A DNA stretch of 64,000 nucleotides from Promicromonospora iranensis (lineage in GTDB: Bacteria; Actinomycetota; Actinomycetes; Actinomycetales; Cellulomonadaceae): assembly GCF_028994775.1 (NCBI RefSeq), contig NZ_JAJQMN010000014.1, forward strand, positions 29,551-93,550. The letters are read 5' to 3'. Each line of letters opens with the position of its first letter. Position 1 is the stretch's first letter. Position numbers and translations under genes: made by a program. Positions 34,575-43,392 of the stretch are shown piece after piece. Below the pieces are notes generated by a model. That model did no database searches, was not told where the DNA came from, and saw only the letters and a list, made by a program, of their open reading frames with translations.

Positions 34575-35279
34575 CTAGCCCCGGCCCGTGCCATCACCGT
34601 CGTCTTCCCGCGCGTGCGCCGCGCGCCCGCTCTCCGAGCCGTGCTCGTGCACCCCGCGCGCGACGAACCGCCGGATCGACTCGCGGGCGCGCACGAGCAG
34701 GGCCGCCACCGCGTTCTTGGAGATGCCGAGGTCTGCAGCCACCATCGCGATCGGGACGCCCTCGAACACGGTCATCTGCATGGCGTACCGCTGGCGCGGC
34801 GGACAGGCCGCCAGCCCGGCGAGCACGTCCCCGAGCTCCATCGCCGAGAGCGCCGCCGCCGCCGGGTCGTCCGACGCCGGCAGATCGCGCGCCTCGTCGA
34901 TCTCTGTCATCGCCGGCTGGCGCCGACGCGACCGGTCCGTGGCGATGTTGCGCACCGTGCGCGCCACGTACGTCTTTCCGTGCTCCCGCGGGCCGCGCCC
35001 CTCGCGCAGCAGCGACAGGATGCGGACGAACGCCTCGGCCGCGAGGTCGTCGGCGTCCGAGGGGTTGCGCGTGTAGCGCCGGGCCAACTTGAGCGCGTAC
35101 GGGTAGTGCCGCCGCCACACGAGGTCTATCGCACGCATGTCCCCCGCCCGAGCCCGCCCGAACAGCTCGATGTCGCCGAGCTCGTCCGGCTCGCCGCCCA
35201 TCTCCCCCGACGCACCGAAACTCCCCTGCCCCATCTGGCCGATCGCACGCTGCCAGGCCGCCGTCGTCGTCATCGGCAT
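34575..35279 (-). CDS. ECF-type RNA polymerase sigma factor without adjacent anti-sigma gene
   Basis: A 234-residue sigma factor. Sigma-2 is at about 40-118 (FGRARAGDMRAIDLVWRRHY; DADDLAAEAFVRILSLL; TYVARTVRNIATDRSRR), and sigma-4 at about 155-205 (LAACPPRQRYAMQMTVFEGV; VAADLGISKNAVAALLVRAR). A basic/acidic tail of about 25 residues follows. No anti-sigma gene is next to it on either side. The ATG at 35279 is preceded by GAGGAGGGG. Its layout resembles the sigma part of the 902-residue membrane protein nearby, and cross-talk between them is a possibility. Confidence 0.88.
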   Translation of the reverse strand: MPMTTTAAWQRAIGQMGQGSFGASGEMGGEPDELGDIELFGRARAGDMRAIDLVWRRHYPYALKLARRYTRNPSDADDLAAEAFVRILSLLREGRGPREHGKTYVARTVRNIATDRSRRRQPAMTEIDEARDLPASDDPAAAALSAMELGDVLAGLAACPPRQRYAMQMTVFEGVPIAMVAADLGISKNAVAALLVRARESIRRFVARGVHEHGSESGRAAHAREDDGDGTGRG

Positions 35280-35470
35280 CCAGATCCCCTCCTCGCAATG
35301 ACGGTCCGACCGTTCGGCCGGGCCGTCCGCGCACGTACGTACGCGATGGGGAAGACGCCGTGGAGTGGCGAGCGTGTCGCGGGCCACAGAGGTGATCGGG
35401 AGGGTGATCTGCCTGGTCAGAGAGGGTAAATCGCATGCGAATGCATAATCATGACCTTTCTCCGCGCACA

Positions 35471-35506
35471 GCGGTGGCCCCGCACGACAGGATGCGGGGC
35501 CACCGC
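35471..35506 (-). terminator. 13-bp GC-rich hairpin
   Basis: GCGGTGGCCCCGC (35471-35483) pairs perfectly with 35494-35506. It is the second hairpin downstream of wecB on the minus strand and may act as a back-up terminator. Confidence 0.5.
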
Positions 35507-35517
35507 GCGGCACCTGA

Positions 35518-35589
35518 GGTCCTGCTGGAAGCTCGGTTCATGCCCGAGAACCCCAGCTTCCGGGCATGAACCGAGCAACCAGCAGGACC
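35518..35589 (-). terminator. Compound hairpin terminator after wecB
   Basis: An outer 11-bp stem (35518-35528 with 35579-35589) and an inner 16-bp perfect stem (35531-35546 with 35561-35576) are separated by an AA/AA internal loop, with a 14-base end loop. It begins nine bases after the wecB stop in the direction of transcription. Confidence 0.7.
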
Positions 35590-35597
35590 CCTGCGGG

Positions 35598-36779
35598 TCA
35601 GTTGGCGAGCGCGGGCGCGGACCACCCGGTGACGTCGTCCTCGGCCCGTCGGCTGGCGAGCAGGTTCTCGATGACGTCGACGACGCGGCTCGCGGCGTGC
35701 CCGTCACCGAACGGGCCGGGCGCCTTCGCCATCCGGCGGTGCAGCGTCTCGTCGGTGAGCAGCGCGGTGAGCGTGTCGACGATGCGCCGCGTGTGGGTGC
35801 CGACGAGTACGCCCCCGCCGGTGTCGAGGAGCTCGGGGTGTTCGGTGGTGTCACGGGTGATCACGACGGGCACGTCGAACGCCGGTGCCTCCTCCTGGAT
35901 CCCGCCCGAGTCCGTGACCACGAGGGTCGCCTTGGACAGGATCTGGGTGAACTCCGCGTACGGCAGGGCGTCGGTCAGGAGGATGTTGGGGGTGTCTAAG
36001 GTGGTCGGCACTATCGCCTCACGCACCAGCGGGTTGCCGTGCAGCGGCACGACGACGAGCACGTCGGGAAACCGGTCGGCGACCTCGACCAGGGCGCGCG
36101 CGACCCGCTCGATCCCATCATCCCAGGACTCGCGGCGGTGCGCGGTGACCAGGACCAGACGTCGGCCCTCCTGGATCGCTGTCTCGATCACGGGGTCGCT
36201 GACCCGGGCAGGCCGGGAGGCGGCGTGCATCAGGGCATCGATCACGATGTTGCCGGTGACGGTGATCTGGCGCTCCGGCACGTGCTCGTGGCGCAGGTTG
36301 CGTGCGGCCAGGTCCGTGGGGGCACAGTGCCGGGCGGCGATGGTGGTGATGAACCGACGGTTCCCCTCCTCCGGGAACGGCGAGTGGACGTCCCCGGTGC
36401 GCAGCCCGGCCCCGACGTGCACCACGGGGATCTGGCGGTGATAGGCGGTCAGGGCACCCGCGAAGGCCGTGGTGGTGTCCCCCTGCACCACCACGGCGAC
36501 GACAGGGTGCGCGTCGAGGTACTCGCTGAAGCCCCGGACGGCGCCGATCAGCACGTCGTCGAGAGAGTACCCGCGCCGCAGCAGGCCGAGGTCATGGTCA
36601 GGGACGATGTCGAAGAGCAGGTTGACCTGGTCGAGCATGGAACGGTGCTGTCCGGAGGTCACGACGCGCGGCACGTGCCGGTCCCGGCGCCTGAGCTCGT
36701 TGACGACCGGGGCGAGCTTCACGGCCTCCGGCCGCGTTCCGTAGAGCACGGCTATCTCACGGCGAGCTGTCTGGGGCAT
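35598..36779 (-). CDS. wecB: UDP-N-acetylglucosamine 2-epimerase (non-hydrolysing)
   Basis: A 393-residue cytoplasmic enzyme that converts UDP-GlcNAc to UDP-ManNAc for cell-wall or capsular polysaccharide. Family motifs are present in order: YGTRPEAVKLAPVVNEL, VTSGQHRSMLDQV, VVVQGDTTTAFAGALTAYH, HVGAGLRTGD, PEEGNRRF, TAHRRESW and VVTDSGGIQEEAPAF. The length is standard. It stands alone with no glycan gene cluster around it. The neighbourhood of surface-protein genes makes a role in wall polysaccharide or protein anchoring sites plausible. Confidence 0.93.
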   Translation of the reverse strand: MPQTARREIAVLYGTRPEAVKLAPVVNELRRRDRHVPRVVTSGQHRSMLDQVNLLFDIVPDHDLGLLRRGYSLDDVLIGAVRGFSEYLDAHPVVAVVVQGDTTTAFAGALTAYHRQIPVVHVGAGLRTGDVHSPFPEEGNRRFITTIAARHCAPTDLAARNLRHEHVPERQITVTGNIVIDALMHAASRPARVSDPVIETAIQEGRRLVLVTAHRRESWDDGIERVARALVEVADRFPDVLVVVPLHGNPLVREAIVPTTLDTPNILLTDALPYAEFTQILSKATLVVTDSGGIQEEAPAFDVPVVITRDTTEHPELLDTGGGVLVGTHTRRIVDTLTALLTDETLHRRMAKAPGPFGDGHAASRVVDVIENLLASRRAEDDVTGWSAPALAN

Positions 36780-36927
36780 GCTGCTTCTCTCTGCTCGGGC
36801 GGACGACTCGCAAGCACGAGCCGACGGGACCGACGCAGCCGGGCGGGGCTGATGACGCTCTTGCGTGTGATTTCTTTTTTGTCCCTCGCACTCTTGTGAC
36901 CGGGGTCGATATCCAGGCCAGCCCGGC

Positions 36928-37566
36928 TCACACGTCCCCCGTGGGCCGGGCCCCGGCCAGCAGCGTGCCCGGCGTGAAGAGCAGGGAGCAGAGGCAGAGG
37001 GTGGCGATCATGAGGGCCGGGCCGCCGACCGTGTGCATCATCCAGCCGAACCCGGTCTCCCCCCAGCGTGCCGTCGCCTCGACGACGAGGATGGTCCGCG
37101 CTGTGCTGACCACCGCGAGCGTCGTGATCGTGACCAGACTCGCGACCAGCAGGCCCGACACGGGCGCACGGCGCCAGAACAGGAGCATCAGGGCGGTCAC
37201 CACGAGCATCCCGCCGATGAACCACGAGGCCGAACCGAGGCCGGTGACGGAGTGGCTCGGCCACACGGGCACCGTTCCCGCCGTCGCCTGGTAGTAGAAG
37301 ACGGGGTCCGCGAGGGGCACGATCGCCGGACGAGAGAACAGACCCTCGAGCAGCCGGGCGTCGAGCACGGCCTCGCCGTGCCGGAAGAGGTCTCCCGCAG
37401 CGAGGACCGCACCCCCCAGCCCCGCCACCGGCACGGCGGCCGCCACACGGGGCACGGTGGCGGTGAGGAGGGTCCTGGGCTCGACGATCGTCACCTCGAC
37501 GTACGGTGCGCTCGACGCTTGCTCACCGGTGGTGGCCCACGGGCTGTCGAGACGGGTGCTGTCCAT
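36928..37566 (-). CDS. Small multi-pass membrane protein
   Basis: A 212-residue protein with about four hydrophobic segments (PRVAAAVPVAGLGGAVLAAG; SASWFIGGMLVVTALMLLFW; GLLVASLVTITTLAVVSTA; MIATLCLCSLLFTPGTLLAG). No family is recognised. The ATG at 37566 has GGAG eight bases upstream. It lies between the LAXTG surface-protein gene (upstream, terminated) and wecB, all on the minus strand. Confidence 0.65.
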   Translation of the reverse strand: MDSTRLDSPWATTGEQASSAPYVEVTIVEPRTLLTATVPRVAAAVPVAGLGGAVLAAGDLFRHGEAVLDARLLEGLFSRPAIVPLADPVFYYQATAGTVPVWPSHSVTGLGSASWFIGGMLVVTALMLLFWRRAPVSGLLVASLVTITTLAVVSTARTILVVEATARWGETGFGWMMHTVGGPALMIATLCLCSLLFTPGTLLAGARPTGDV

Positions 37567-37710
37567 GACGGGCTCCTCTCGGTTCGGGCCGCACGGCTCG
37601 GCGGCCTCTGGTGAGACAGACGCAGCGGCGCCGCCCGCACGACGGAGCCACGTCGAGCCGTCGACCAGGAAGCGGTGCGGTGCAAGTCGGTGGTGCGCAT
37701 CTCGGCGTGC

Positions 37711-37755
37711 GAAGGCCCCGCCCACGAGCCGGGGGTGGCTGTGGACGGGACCTTC
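37711..37755 (-). terminator. 15-bp hairpin terminator after the large surface-protein gene
   Basis: GAAGGCCCCGCCCAC (37711-37725) pairs with 37741-37755 over 15 positions with two G-T pairs and a 15-base loop. It lies 12 bases past the stop of the surface-protein gene on the minus strand and isolates it from the membrane-protein gene. Confidence 0.65.
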
Positions 37756-37766
37756 GGTCTCAGGCG

Positions 37767-40700
37767 TCAGCCGACATCGCGGCGTCGGTGTGCGAGGACC
37801 AGGGCGGCCGCTCCGAGCAGGATCAGGAGTGCTGCTCCCGCGGCGATCCACCCGATGTTGGCGCCCGTCATCGCGAGGGGCGGCGGGTCGCTCGGCGTGC
37901 CCGGCTTCACCGGGTCGGCCGGCTCGACCGGCTTGCCCGGCTCCTTCGGCTCCTTCGGCGTGGCACACGCGTCCGCGCTGTCGGTCAGGTCGTTGTGACC
38001 GATACCGGCCGTGTTCGCGAACCCGCCCGGCTTGCCTGATCCGGAAGGCGGGCACGTGAACGTGGACTCGTTGGCTGCGTCGCCGTCGACGGTGGCCTGG
38101 ACCTTGACCCGGTACGTGTGGGTGGCTCCCGCACGCAGGTTCACGTCGGAGGCGACCACGTTCGCATCGTCACCGTCGATCCCCTGACCGGTCCACGACT
38201 TCGCAGCTGTCACGCCCTTGGGCGTCGCCGTCACGTCCGCGGACGTGACCTCGATACCCGCACCGAACCGCAGGCGGTCGGTGAGCGTGTACTTACCGTC
38301 GGCGTCACCGCTGTTGGTGGCCTTGATCTCGTACGTGATCGTCCACGCCCTGTCCTTGCCGGCGACCGGGTCGCCGAGGACGGACTTGGTGATGTCGATC
38401 GACGGGATCGGGGCGCACGCCTGATCGTCCTCGACCTGGCCGGCCGGGTCGGTCATCGCGGACGTGTTGTTGAACGCCGTGTCGGAGTCGTCGCCGTCGG
38501 GGCCGCACGTGGTCGGGTCGTCCGCCGTGCCCGCACCGGGCACCTGCAGCGGGACATCGGCGATCACGGTCAGCTCGTACCGGTGCGGCTCGTAGCCGCT
38601 GTCCTCGTTGCCGAGGAGCGGCACCGCGGAGGCGACGGTCAGGTTCTCCTGACCGTCCCAGGCGGGTTCGGCCAGCGTCACCCCGTCCGGCGAGACCGTC
38701 ACCTCGGCTGAGGTGATGGCTGCCGCCTCGGCGAAGTGCAACTCGTCATCCAGCGTGTACGACGTGGCCGCGGCCTTCGTGTTGGTCACCTCGATGCCGT
38801 ACACGACCTCCCACTGACCGTCACCGATCGGCTTCGCCGAGATCAGCGTCTTCTCGTGCGCCGGGTCACCGACGATCGTCAGCCCTGCCGGGTCGCAGTT
38901 GATCGTCGGCGGCTCCTCGGAGTCGTCCGGCTGGGCAGCCTCGGCGCACGCGGTGTTGACGATGCTCTCGCCGCTCGATGCGTCAGCGGTGATCTCGAAC
39001 TCGTGGCTCTCGGAGGCACCCGGCTCCAGCGAGTCGATGGTGAAGGAGCCGAGCTCGGGCTGCTTGTCGTCGGAGACGACGACGTCGGTCAGCGTGCCCT
39101 GGCCGGTGTTCTCCACCACGATCCGGTACCGGATCGTGTCACCGTCACGGAAGACCGGGTAGTCCGCGACGTCGTTCGCGTCACGCCACTGCCCGTCGAG
39201 GTCCTGCACGTACTTCTTGAGAGACGCGGAGTACATCGTGCCCATGGTCAGCGGCTCCGACGTCCGCATCACCAGTCGGGTGTGCTCCGCACGTGCCTGC
39301 GAACGGTTCACCCAGGTGTCACCCGGGTCCGCGCCCTCGGTCTCGATGTTGATGTGGAACGCCAGGGTCGCCCCAGGCGGGAGCTCACCACCGATCACGC
39401 GGACGGCCGTCGGGTTCTCGGGCCTGGTCGTGGTCCACCCCACGGTGTTGCCGTCAGGGTCGCCCGCGGCGCCGTTCGACTCGTCCGCTGGGTCGTCCGA
39501 GAGAGTCGCCGGGTCCGCTTCGGTGTAGTACACCGTCGCGCCCTCCGGCACCTCCACGTCCGTCACCCGGTAGGTGCCCTCGAAGTCCGTCCCCCGGCCG
39601 TCACCGTTGTACGGGAGAACATCGATGGTGTCCGTGTAGGCCTGCGGCAGCGGGTCCTCGGACTTGAGCGTCACGGTCCACGATCCCGTGCCGTTGCCCG
39701 AACCGTCCGGGTTGGCGATGAACCACTGGTCGGTGGTCTTGGCGATCAGCGTGTTGCCGCTGCTGCTGATCGTGACCTGAGCGGTCGCGGGTCGGGATGT
39801 CTCACCGGCCAGCGAGCTGGTGACCGTGTTGGTGAGCACCTGGCCCGCCTCCACCGAGTTGCCGGCCACCGCCTGATAGGTCAGCTCCTGCGGCTCGTTC
39901 GTCGGCACGCCGTCGAGGTTCCAGGTGAGGACCTGCTGCCCTTCGCCGTTCGTGGTCACGGTCGGCTCCGGGTCGGCGGACCCGCCGACGTACGTCATGC
40001 CCACCGGGAGGGTGTCCACGATCGAGTAGTCGTCGACCGTGTCGGGCAGCGCCCCGGAGCCGTTCGCCGAGTACGTCAGCGTGAAGGTGGCCGGCTCGCC
40101 CGGCCGGACCGTCGACCTGTCCGCGCTCTTCTGGATCGCCGGGTTGGCGTAGATGATCCGCAGGATGTCGCGACGCCCGTTCGTGTGCGGGTACCGCGCG
40201 TCAGGCGTGGGCGTGACCACCTGTGAGTTCCAGGGTTCGCCCGGGCCTTCCCACACGCCGCTGACCGGGTTGTAGACCGAGGCGAACATCCAGACGTCCT
40301 GGCCGGTCGCCACGTCGTCCTCGACGGTCGGGTACGCCCGGAGCTGGATGCCGTTCCATCCCTCGGACGCGGGGAGCGAGTCCGGATAGAGGATCCGGAC
40401 GGCCCCCACCGTGGTCAGGTCCGCCGGCTCAGTCGTCGTCCAGTTCGCCGGGTCACTGCCGCAGTTGAAGGCGTTCGGGTCGCCCACGTTGCCCACGTAG
40501 TACTGCAGCGCCGGCGGGTTCTCCAGCTCGCCAGAGCCCCTACCGCCGTCAGTCGGGCTGAAGCCCAGAATCATGGCCCACTGCCCCTCGGGCCGAGGGC
40601 TGTAGTCGACGTAGTCGGTGTCGAACACCAGACACTGGCCGTGCGTCGCAGACGGAGGAGCGTTCAGAAGGTTGGGGTGGTTGTTCACGTACTGCATGAC

Positions 40701-41954
40701 CTGGGTCCCGGCCGGCACACGATAGGTGTCGTCCCAGTTGGTCCCACCCGCACCGGTGAACTCCCGGTACCACGGCGCGGCCCAACGACCAGGCAGCACA
40801 TAGGACTTGCTCGTGGAGTTGTTCCCGGCCAGGTCGGTGAACGTCAGGCCGGTCGTCGAGGTGTAGGTCGGCGCGTTGGACTGCAGGGTGACCGAGCCGG
40901 CCTGGTTGGTCGCGACGTGGAGCCAGATGCTGCCGCTGGCAATGTAGTTCCAGTCCGTCGGCAGCGGGTCGCGCGCGACGGTGGAGTCGTACTTCGGCAC
41001 GTTCGCGAGGTCGTAGTTGATGCCGCTCAGCGTCAGGTCGAAGGCGCCTGGCTGACCCGCCACCGGCGTCAGCGTACAGCTGTCCACGAAGGACGTCTGC
41101 TGGTCGGCGGGGTAGTTCGGCAGCTCCGACCACGGGACCCCGCTGGCCCGGTTGGCGTTGAACGGGGAACAGCCCACGTCACCATAGATGCCCGTGCCGA
41201 CCGTCACGGCTGCGCCGTTGCTCTCGGTCAGCCGAAGCCGGTAGGTCACGCTGTCAGGACCGGGGTCCGATCCCTTGCCCAGCCGCAGCGCCCACTGCAG
41301 GTCGAGGTCGACCGCGGTGTAGGTCCCGTTCCATACGTAGTACTGGGTGTTGCCGCCGAACTGCATGTCCAGCGAGAAGTCGTTCACGATCTCGATCGGG
41401 TCCAGCGGCAGCTCCTGGCCGTTGATCTCACCGACCACGGTGAGCTCTTCACCCGTCTCGCCGTCGACCACCACCGGCGTCTGCACCACGACGGCGGTGC
41501 CCTGCACGACGGTGCCCAGGTTGCAGGTCAACGTCTTGCCGTCCTCAGAGATCGCCGAGACCGGATCGACGTCCGCGGTGAGGCAGACGTCGGGAATCTC
41601 GTTGAACCGTCCCTTGTCCAAGGTGGCGGTGAAGGTCACGTTCTCGACCGGCTCGTTCGCCGGTGCCTCCTCGTCGTCGTTGACGTTGACCCGCCACACG
41701 GCGTTGACCACGTCACCGCGCCCCACCGTGACCGGCGTGCCCTCCTCCCACTCACCCGCGATCTCGTACACGGTCTCGGCGTACGCCGGCGCCGGCGCCG
41801 TGACCAGCCCGCCGCAGGCCGTCACGGCGACCATCGCACCGCCGACCAAGCGTCTGAGCAGGCGCTGCCGGGTACCACGGGTCCCCTGCGCTACCTCTGA
41901 GTGACGGCCTCTTCTCCTGCGACCGGTGCGACGGTCTTGTGACGGACTGTGCAT
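37767..41954 (-). CDS. Large LAXTG-anchored DUF11-repeat surface protein
   Basis: A 1395-residue wall-anchored protein. A long basic signal peptide (cleavage after about residue 59, AYA) is followed by an N-terminal adhesin-like region of about 550 residues. Then come DUF11-type repeats: KSADRSTVRPGEPATFTLTY, a middle segment with WFIANPDGSGNGTGSW, SLKKYVQDLDGQWRDAN, EKTLISAKPIGDGQWEVVYG and ITKSVLGDPVAGKDRAWTIT. The end has a Pro/Lys/Glu spacer, LAMTG at 1360-1364, a hydrophobic helix and an HRRRDVG tail. LAXTG points to a class E sortase; none is in the window. It is likely an adhesin or stalk-like structural protein. The ATG at 41954 directly precedes the basic leader; earlier frame codons are rejected. 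Confidence 0.88.
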   Translation of the reverse strand: MHSPSQDRRTGRRRRGRHSEVAQGTRGTRQRLLRRLVGGAMVAVTACGGLVTAPAPAYAETVYEIAGEWEEGTPVTVGRGDVVNAVWRVNVNDDEEAPANEPVENVTFTATLDKGRFNEIPDVCLTADVDPVSAISEDGKTLTCNLGTVVQGTAVVVQTPVVVDGETGEELTVVGEINGQELPLDPIEIVNDFSLDMQFGGNTQYYVWNGTYTAVDLDLQWALRLGKGSDPGPDSVTYRLRLTESNGAAVTVGTGIYGDVGCSPFNANRASGVPWSELPNYPADQQTSFVDSCTLTPVAGQPGAFDLTLSGINYDLANVPKYDSTVARDPLPTDWNYIASGSIWLHVATNQAGSVTLQSNAPTYTSTTGLTFTDLAGNNSTSKSYVLPGRWAAPWYREFTGAGGTNWDDTYRVPAGTQVMQYVNNHPNLLNAPPSATHGQCLVFDTDYVDYSPRPEGQWAMILGFSPTDGGRGSGELENPPALQYYVGNVGDPNAFNCGSDPANWTTTEPADLTTVGAVRILYPDSLPASEGWNGIQLRAYPTVEDDVATGQDVWMFASVYNPVSGVWEGPGEPWNSQVVTPTPDARYPHTNGRRDILRIIYANPAIQKSADRSTVRPGEPATFTLTYSANGSGALPDTVDDYSIVDTLPVGMTYVGGSADPEPTVTTNGEGQQVLTWNLDGVPTNEPQELTYQAVAGNSVEAGQVLTNTVTSSLAGETSRPATAQVTISSSGNTLIAKTTDQWFIANPDGSGNGTGSWTVTLKSEDPLPQAYTDTIDVLPYNGDGRGTDFEGTYRVTDVEVPEGATVYYTEADPATLSDDPADESNGAAGDPDGNTVGWTTTRPENPTAVRVIGGELPPGATLAFHINIETEGADPGDTWVNRSQARAEHTRLVMRTSEPLTMGTMYSASLKKYVQDLDGQWRDANDVADYPVFRDGDTIRYRIVVENTGQGTLTDVVVSDDKQPELGSFTIDSLEPGASESHEFEITADASSGESIVNTACAEAAQPDDSEEPPTINCDPAGLTIVGDPAHEKTLISAKPIGDGQWEVVYGIEVTNTKAAATSYTLDDELHFAEAAAITSAEVTVSPDGVTLAEPAWDGQENLTVASAVPLLGNEDSGYEPHRYELTVIADVPLQVPGAGTADDPTTCGPDGDDSDTAFNNTSAMTDPAGQVEDDQACAPIPSIDITKSVLGDPVAGKDRAWTITYEIKATNSGDADGKYTLTDRLRFGAGIEVTSADVTATPKGVTAAKSWTGQGIDGDDANVVASDVNLRAGATHTYRVKVQATVDGDAANESTFTCPPSGSGKPGGFANTAGIGHNDLTDSADACATPKEPKEPGKPVEPADPVKPGTPSDPPPLAMTGANIGWIAAGAALLILLGAAALVLAHRRRDVG

Positions 41955-42110
41955 GGCTGTCCTTTCGTATTCGCACGCGTCGCTCGCGTGCTGGCTGCTC
42001 CCTCCACAGACGTCGACGGTTCGACCTGGTGACGGGACGACACCGGACCTGCCGCCTGACATCGCGCCCACAGTCCCCCGATGCCGTCGTCGGAGCCGAA
42101 CCGGGTTACG

Positions 42111-42126
42111 ATGAACATCGGTTCAT
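42111..42126. promoter_or_regulatory. TetR operator
   Basis: ATGAACATCGGTTCAT is a palindrome with 6-bp arms around ATCG, 35 bases before the TetR start and 157 bases before the surface-protein start. It probably controls the TetR/GNAT transcript and could touch the divergent promoter. Confidence 0.65.
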
Positions 42127-42160
42127 TGAACGCCCGGATCGCGAATGCCGAGGAGGCCCC

Positions 42161-42799
42161 ATGCCACGCACCGCCGAGCAGAACGAGGCGCTGCGGGCCG
42201 CGACGCGGGAGACGGTGCAGACCGCCGCCATCCGCGTCTTCGCCAGGGACGGGTTCGCCGCCGCGAGCATCCGCACCATCGCCACGGAGGCGGGCCTGAG
42301 CGTCGGTTCCATCTATCGTCACTACGCGACGAAGCACGAGCTGTTCGACGAGTTCCTCGACCAGGCCACGGGCGGTCTCGCTGCGGCGGCCGCACGCCTC
42401 GAGGGACCGGGCCTGCCGCTCGACCTGATCCGCGAGTTCACCGTCGGCTACCTGGCGGACCTGGCCACCGACAAGGGCGCCGCGGAGTTCTTCGAGGTCG
42501 TCAACCAGGGATTCAGCACCGACACCCCCGCCGGCACGAGGGCACGGCTCCTGGCGCCGCACCGCTCGCTCTGGCAGGCCTTCTCCGCCGTCGTACGGCG
42601 GGGCCAGGAGGCCGGCCAGCTCGCTGACGGCGACCCCGAGACCATGACGGTGTGCTACTTCGCGACGCTCTCCGGCCTCACCACCATGTGCCTCGCGCTG
42701 CACGACGAACTGACCATGCCCAGCGCCGACCTGGTGCTCCGCACACTCACGGCAGGGAGCGACGATGATCGAGGTCAAGCGCGGCGACGAGCTCGGTGA
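42161..42799 (+). CDS. TetR family transcriptional regulator
   Basis: A 212-residue repressor. The HTH is at about 12-60 (TAAIRVFARDGFAAASIRTI; EAGLSVGSIYRHYATKHELF), and the C-terminal helical domain carries LRRGQEAGQLADG-like features of the AcrR group. The ATG at 42161 has AGGAGG upstream. Its 3' end overlaps the acetyltransferase gene by 35 bases, so the two are co-transcribed and the operator at 42111 should govern both. Confidence 0.9.
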   Translation: MPRTAEQNEALRAATRETVQTAAIRVFARDGFAAASIRTIATEAGLSVGSIYRHYATKHELFDEFLDQATGGLAAAAARLEGPGLPLDLIREFTVGYLADLATDKGAAEFFEVVNQGFSTDTPAGTRARLLAPHRSLWQAFSAVVRRGQEAGQLADGDPETMTVCYFATLSGLTTMCLALHDELTMPSADLVLRTLTAGSDDDRGQARRRAR

Positions 42800-43355
42800 G
42801 CCGTACCGGCGCGGAATCACCGACGTGCTCGTCCGCGGCTTCGCCGAGGACTTCGCCTACTTCTCCGGCGACCCGCGCGAGCTCGTGGACACCTTCGCGC
42901 ACATGGTGCTGCTCGACCGCTTCTACGTCGCGGTCGTGGACGGGGAGCCGGCGGCGATCGCCTCCGTGACCGAAGGCGCGCAGGAGTGTTTCGCCCCGCG
43001 GTGGGACGAGTTCCGGCAGCACCTCGGTCCCGTCCACGGTTCGACGAGCTACCTCATCGTCCGCAGCCAGTTCCTCGGGACCTACGACGGCGCACGGGAC
43101 CGCCTTGCGGAGATCGGCTTCGTCACCACTGCCCCGCGGTTCCAGGGACGCGGCGTCGCGACCGCGCTCATGCGGCACCTGCTGGCCCTGCCGGAGTACG
43201 AGGAGTACGTCCTCCGCGACATCAAGGACACGAACGCTCCCGCCCTGGGCCTGTACGCGAAGCTCGGCTTCGGGGAGTCCGCCCGCCGTCCGGTCCGGTT
43301 CACGAAGCGGGCGGGCTTCTCCGCCTACGTCTCCATGGGTCTTGTGCAGGGCTGA
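42765..43355 (+). CDS. GNAT family N-acetyltransferase
   Basis: A 196-residue acetyl-CoA-dependent acetyltransferase. The acetyl-CoA-binding motif A is TAPRFQGRGVATALMRHLL (Q-x2-G-x-G/A), followed by APALGLYAKLGFGESARRPV. The acceptor is unknown. Its start lies inside the end of the TetR gene with GGGAG just before the ATG, an unusually long 35-base overlap. Drug or toxin modification under TetR control is a common arrangement, but it is not shown here. Confidence 0.85.
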   Translation: MIEVKRGDELGEPYRRGITDVLVRGFAEDFAYFSGDPRELVDTFAHMVLLDRFYVAVVDGEPAAIASVTEGAQECFAPRWDEFRQHLGPVHGSTSYLIVRSQFLGTYDGARDRLAEIGFVTTAPRFQGRGVATALMRHLLALPEYEEYVLRDIKDTNAPALGLYAKLGFGESARRPVRFTKRAGFSAYVSMGLVQG

Positions 43356-43392
43356 GTGGCGCCGTCCCGGTCACGACCCGTGTTCGTCGATG

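Larger units (their letters stand above)
35280..35597. other. 318-base intergenic region with palindromes and terminators
   Basis: No gene is seen here. It holds the ribosome site of the ECF gene, an ACGTACGTACG-like palindrome near 35331-35345, TCGCATGCGA (35431-35440) within an AT-rich stretch that may be the ECF promoter or operator, and two strong hairpins (35471-35506 and 35518-35589) that end the wecB transcript. Confidence 0.55.
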
